Of a DNA stretch of 7,868 nt, positions 6,303-7,868 are shown in pieces. The notes beneath the pieces were generated by a model that worked only from the letters and a program-made list of their open reading frames with translations, was not told the origin of the DNA and did not search any database. The stretch's first letter is position 1. Each line of letters starts with the position of its first letter. The position numbers were made by a program, and so were the translations under genes. Source of the DNA: an uncultured Muribaculaceae bacterium (GTDB taxonomy: Bacteria > Bacteroidota > Bacteroidia > Bacteroidales > Muribaculaceae); NCBI GenBank assembly GCA_938039795.1, contig CALHWU010000018.1, forward strand, positions 1 to 7,868, written 5' to 3'.

Positions 6303-7403
6303 TTAATGCACATATTTCTGACATTTGCGCAAGTCATCAAGAATCCGCGGGAGACTGCAAGACGGAATCAGTCCGAGTGATCCTTCAGATACGGATATTT
6401 CATCAAACCGCCTGACTGAATCGCCCGGCATTCCCGGGATGTATACACAGACAGGAACCGGGTCGGACGTATGACTACGCCGATGCCACGACGTCACATG
6501 ATCGGGCAGAAGAACCAAAGCCACTCCGCCCGTTCTGGCCCTATTCCATACAGGGGCAAGAAGCCTTGAATCTATCTGTTCAAGAAATGCTTTTTTCATA
6601 TCCGGCCTGCCGGCATGTGATGCCGTATCGGCGCCTTCCACATGCACTACCACAAGATCTGTATCCGGATCATCTATTGCGCAGACAGCGGTATCTGCTT
6701 TTGCCTCAAGTGAAGTAATGCAGTCACCGGTCATAGATTCGGAATGACTGACTTTCATACCCAAGGCTCTGCCTATTCCTCTGACAAGCGGAGTGGCTGC
6801 TATGACAGCGCCTCTATATGGACACGGCCGTAAACTGATAACGTTGCCGGGAGACCATAACCACATCCAGTGAGGAAGACCGGGAAATGGTCTGCCATCC
6901 TCACAGGATAAAAAAGCATCATATGGAGAAATATAATCATCGTCACTATACGATGAGTCGGTCACCACCAGTCCGGAGAGGTCTTTGATATGCCTGGCAT
7001 CCTTTATAATTGGGAAACTGACAGATGACTCTATCAGAAATCTTGCCCTTGCATCATCTATGTCTGCCGGCATCGGATCAGTCACACGGCCCTCGTCATC
7101 AGACCTTACTACATTGCATCGCCATACGGTAGATCCAGGGCGGAGGGGCATCTCTAAGCCAAGGGCTTCAAACCATGCCCTACCTTTGATCGGCACATCA
7201 TTGCCATAGCCTAAAATAGACATGATCGCCGTCTCGCTCCCCGGCGGACTTCCGTCGGGAGATGTCACAAGCCGACCGGTGACCGACATCGCGGCTATAT
7301 CAGCGGCAACAGGCATATCGGCGGCTTGCAATGGCGTAAGTCCGCCGAAAGATTCGTCAGGCAGATCGGCTGCTCCGTCAACGATTACAATAATGGTTTT
7401 CAT
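6303..7403 (-). CDS. apgM: ApgM-like alkaline-phosphatase-superfamily enzyme, probable homoserine kinase of the threonine operon
   Basis: By sequence this belongs to the archaeal-type cofactor-independent phosphoglycerate mutase (ApgM) group. By position right after thrA it matches the Bacteroidales protein modelled as a proposed homoserine kinase (I recall TIGR02535). I start at ATG 7403 (366 residues, MKTIIVIVDGAADLP); the TTG at 7433 overlapping the thrA stop adds ten residues unlike the family. Visible catalytic features: Asp9 (metal ligand), the phosphate-carrying Ser56 in PPGSETAIMSILGY, Asp259 and His263 in HVEGADTASHAG, DH 301-302 and His311 in LPDHVTSWHRRSHT. The WSPG motif (183-186) is shared with Bacteroides relatives. 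The middle is reduced: the usual YSAGHISTEEA-type motif is replaced by a stretch around DPMPADIDDARA (109-120), and a helical part of the cap is missing; relatives are about 400 residues. Reading it as glycolytic mutase is the alternative. Confidence 0.8.
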   Translation of the reverse strand: MKTIIVIVDGAADLPDESFGGLTPLQAADMPVAADIAAMSVTGRLVTSPDGSPPGSETAIMSILGYGNDVPIKGRAWFEALGLEMPLRPGSTVWRCNVVRSDDEGRVTDPMPADIDDARARFLIESSVSFPIIKDARHIKDLSGLVVTDSSYSDDDYISPYDAFLSCEDGRPFPGLPHWMWLWSPGNVISLRPCPYRGAVIAATPLVRGIGRALGMKVSHSESMTGDCITSLEAKADTAVCAIDDPDTDLVVVHVEGADTASHAGRPDMKKAFLEQIDSRLLAPVWNRARTGGVALVLLPDHVTSWHRRSHTSDPVPVCVYIPGMPGDSVRRFDEISVSEGSLGLIPSCSLPRILDDLRKCQKYVH

Positions 7404-7429
7404 CCGTTCGTAGGATGGCTCCCTTAAAA

Positions 7430-7868
7430 TCAACGGATATTGGCAATGCTTATGATGTCGGCAAACACTCCGGCCGCCGTGACATCCGCGCCGGCTCCAT
7501 AACCTTTGATGACCATGGGATAATCGTGGTAACGTTCGGTGGTAAGCAGTATCACATTATTGCTTCCCTCAAGATTGTAGAAAGGATGATCCGAAGCCAC
7601 GAGCTCAAGACCGACAGATGTAGCGCCATTGTCGAGGCGGGCGACAAACCTGAAACGCTTTCCGTCAACTTTGGCCTTACGACGTCTTTCTTCAAAATCA
7701 TCATCAAGCGATCTTACTTTTTCCAGGAATTCATCAACCGACCCTTCGAACATCGATTCAGGCAGCAGGGGAGTAGCCATGATATCCGAAAGACTCACCT
7801 CGTAGCCGCTTTCGCGCGCCAGTATGACGAGCTTCCTCATGACGTCAGTGCCGCTCAGATCTACCCTG
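7430..7868 (-). CDS. thrA: C-terminal end of bifunctional aspartokinase/homoserine dehydrogenase ThrA (partial)
   Basis: The homoserine dehydrogenase part reduces aspartate semialdehyde to homoserine with NAD(P)H. The frame is open to the right edge of the window, so only the last 145 or so residues are present. The visible start, RVDLSGTDVMRKLVILARESGY, is the conserved catalytic-domain block (DDLxGxDVARKLxILAREAG in relatives), and the end GYGAGADVTAAGVFADII is the C-terminal homoserine dehydrogenase signature (GxGAGxxVTAAGVFAD). Whether the aspartokinase half is fused cannot be seen here; in Bacteroidales it usually is. The TGA stop lies 26 bases before the ATG of the apgM-like gene, on the same strand, so both are probably one transcript. 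Identity as homoserine dehydrogenase is very secure; the fused form is inferred. Confidence 0.93.
   Translation of the reverse strand, partial: RVDLSGTDVMRKLVILARESGYEVSLSDIMATPLLPESMFEGSVDEFLEKVRSLDDDFEERRRKAKVDGKRFRFVARLDNGATSVGLELVASDHPFYNLEGSNNVILLTTERYHDYPMVIKGYGAGADVTAAGVFADIISIANIR

Noticed and set aside
7404..7433. TTG start for the apgM-like protein overlapping the thrA stop
   Set aside because: The ATG at 7403 begins exactly at the family's typical first strand. The AAGGGAG at 7425-7419 is some 15 bases from that ATG, which is long but tolerable in a phylum with weak Shine-Dalgarno use.

Overview
The window looks like core chromosome from a gut Bacteroidales bacterium, most likely Muribaculaceae or a close relative. 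The evidence is Bacteroidota-type -7 elements (TAnnTTTG) upstream of several genes, few Shine-Dalgarno-like sites, close resemblance of the proteins to Bacteroidales families, and the gene order nusB-yajC-ybbR-like-coaE, which I recall from Bacteroides genomes. I see no mobile element, tRNA, rRNA, CRISPR array or phage gene. The family assignment is inference from remembered homologs, not from a search.

The left half (1-4534) is all on the + strand. It starts inside thiL (thiamine-monophosphate kinase, 5' end outside the window). A 122-base intergenic region follows, with inverted repeats and a promoter. Then come nusB (476 codons, unusually long), yajC (a small membrane protein of the Sec translocon), a membrane-anchored YbbR-domain protein, and coaE (dephospho-CoA kinase), whose start codon directly abuts the ybbR stop.

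The right half (4547-7868) is all on the - strand and meets coaE tail to tail with only 12 bases between stop codons. In transcription order (right to left), the first group is the C-terminal end of thrA (homoserine dehydrogenase part), then a phosphoglycerate-mutase-like gene in the position of the proposed homoserine kinase of Bacteroidales threonine operons. After a short AT-rich intergenic promoter comes a three-gene operon with overlapping ends: a 118-residue helical protein of unknown function, a PlsC-type acyltransferase, and a nitrilase-superfamily omega-amidase-like enzyme.

Most of the window is housekeeping, and I do not see a complete novel system. The points most worth a second look are: (1) NusB appears to contain an internal tandem duplication of about 165-170 residues; (2) the phosphoglycerate-mutase-like protein of the threonine locus keeps its catalytic serine and metal ligands but has lost much of its cap domain and the usual SAGHI motif, and threonine synthase is not next to it; (3) the thiL-nusB spacer has two interleaved inverted-repeat pairs, one of which carries the nusB -7 element; (4) a strong non-terminator hairpin lies between yajC and the ybbR-like gene.
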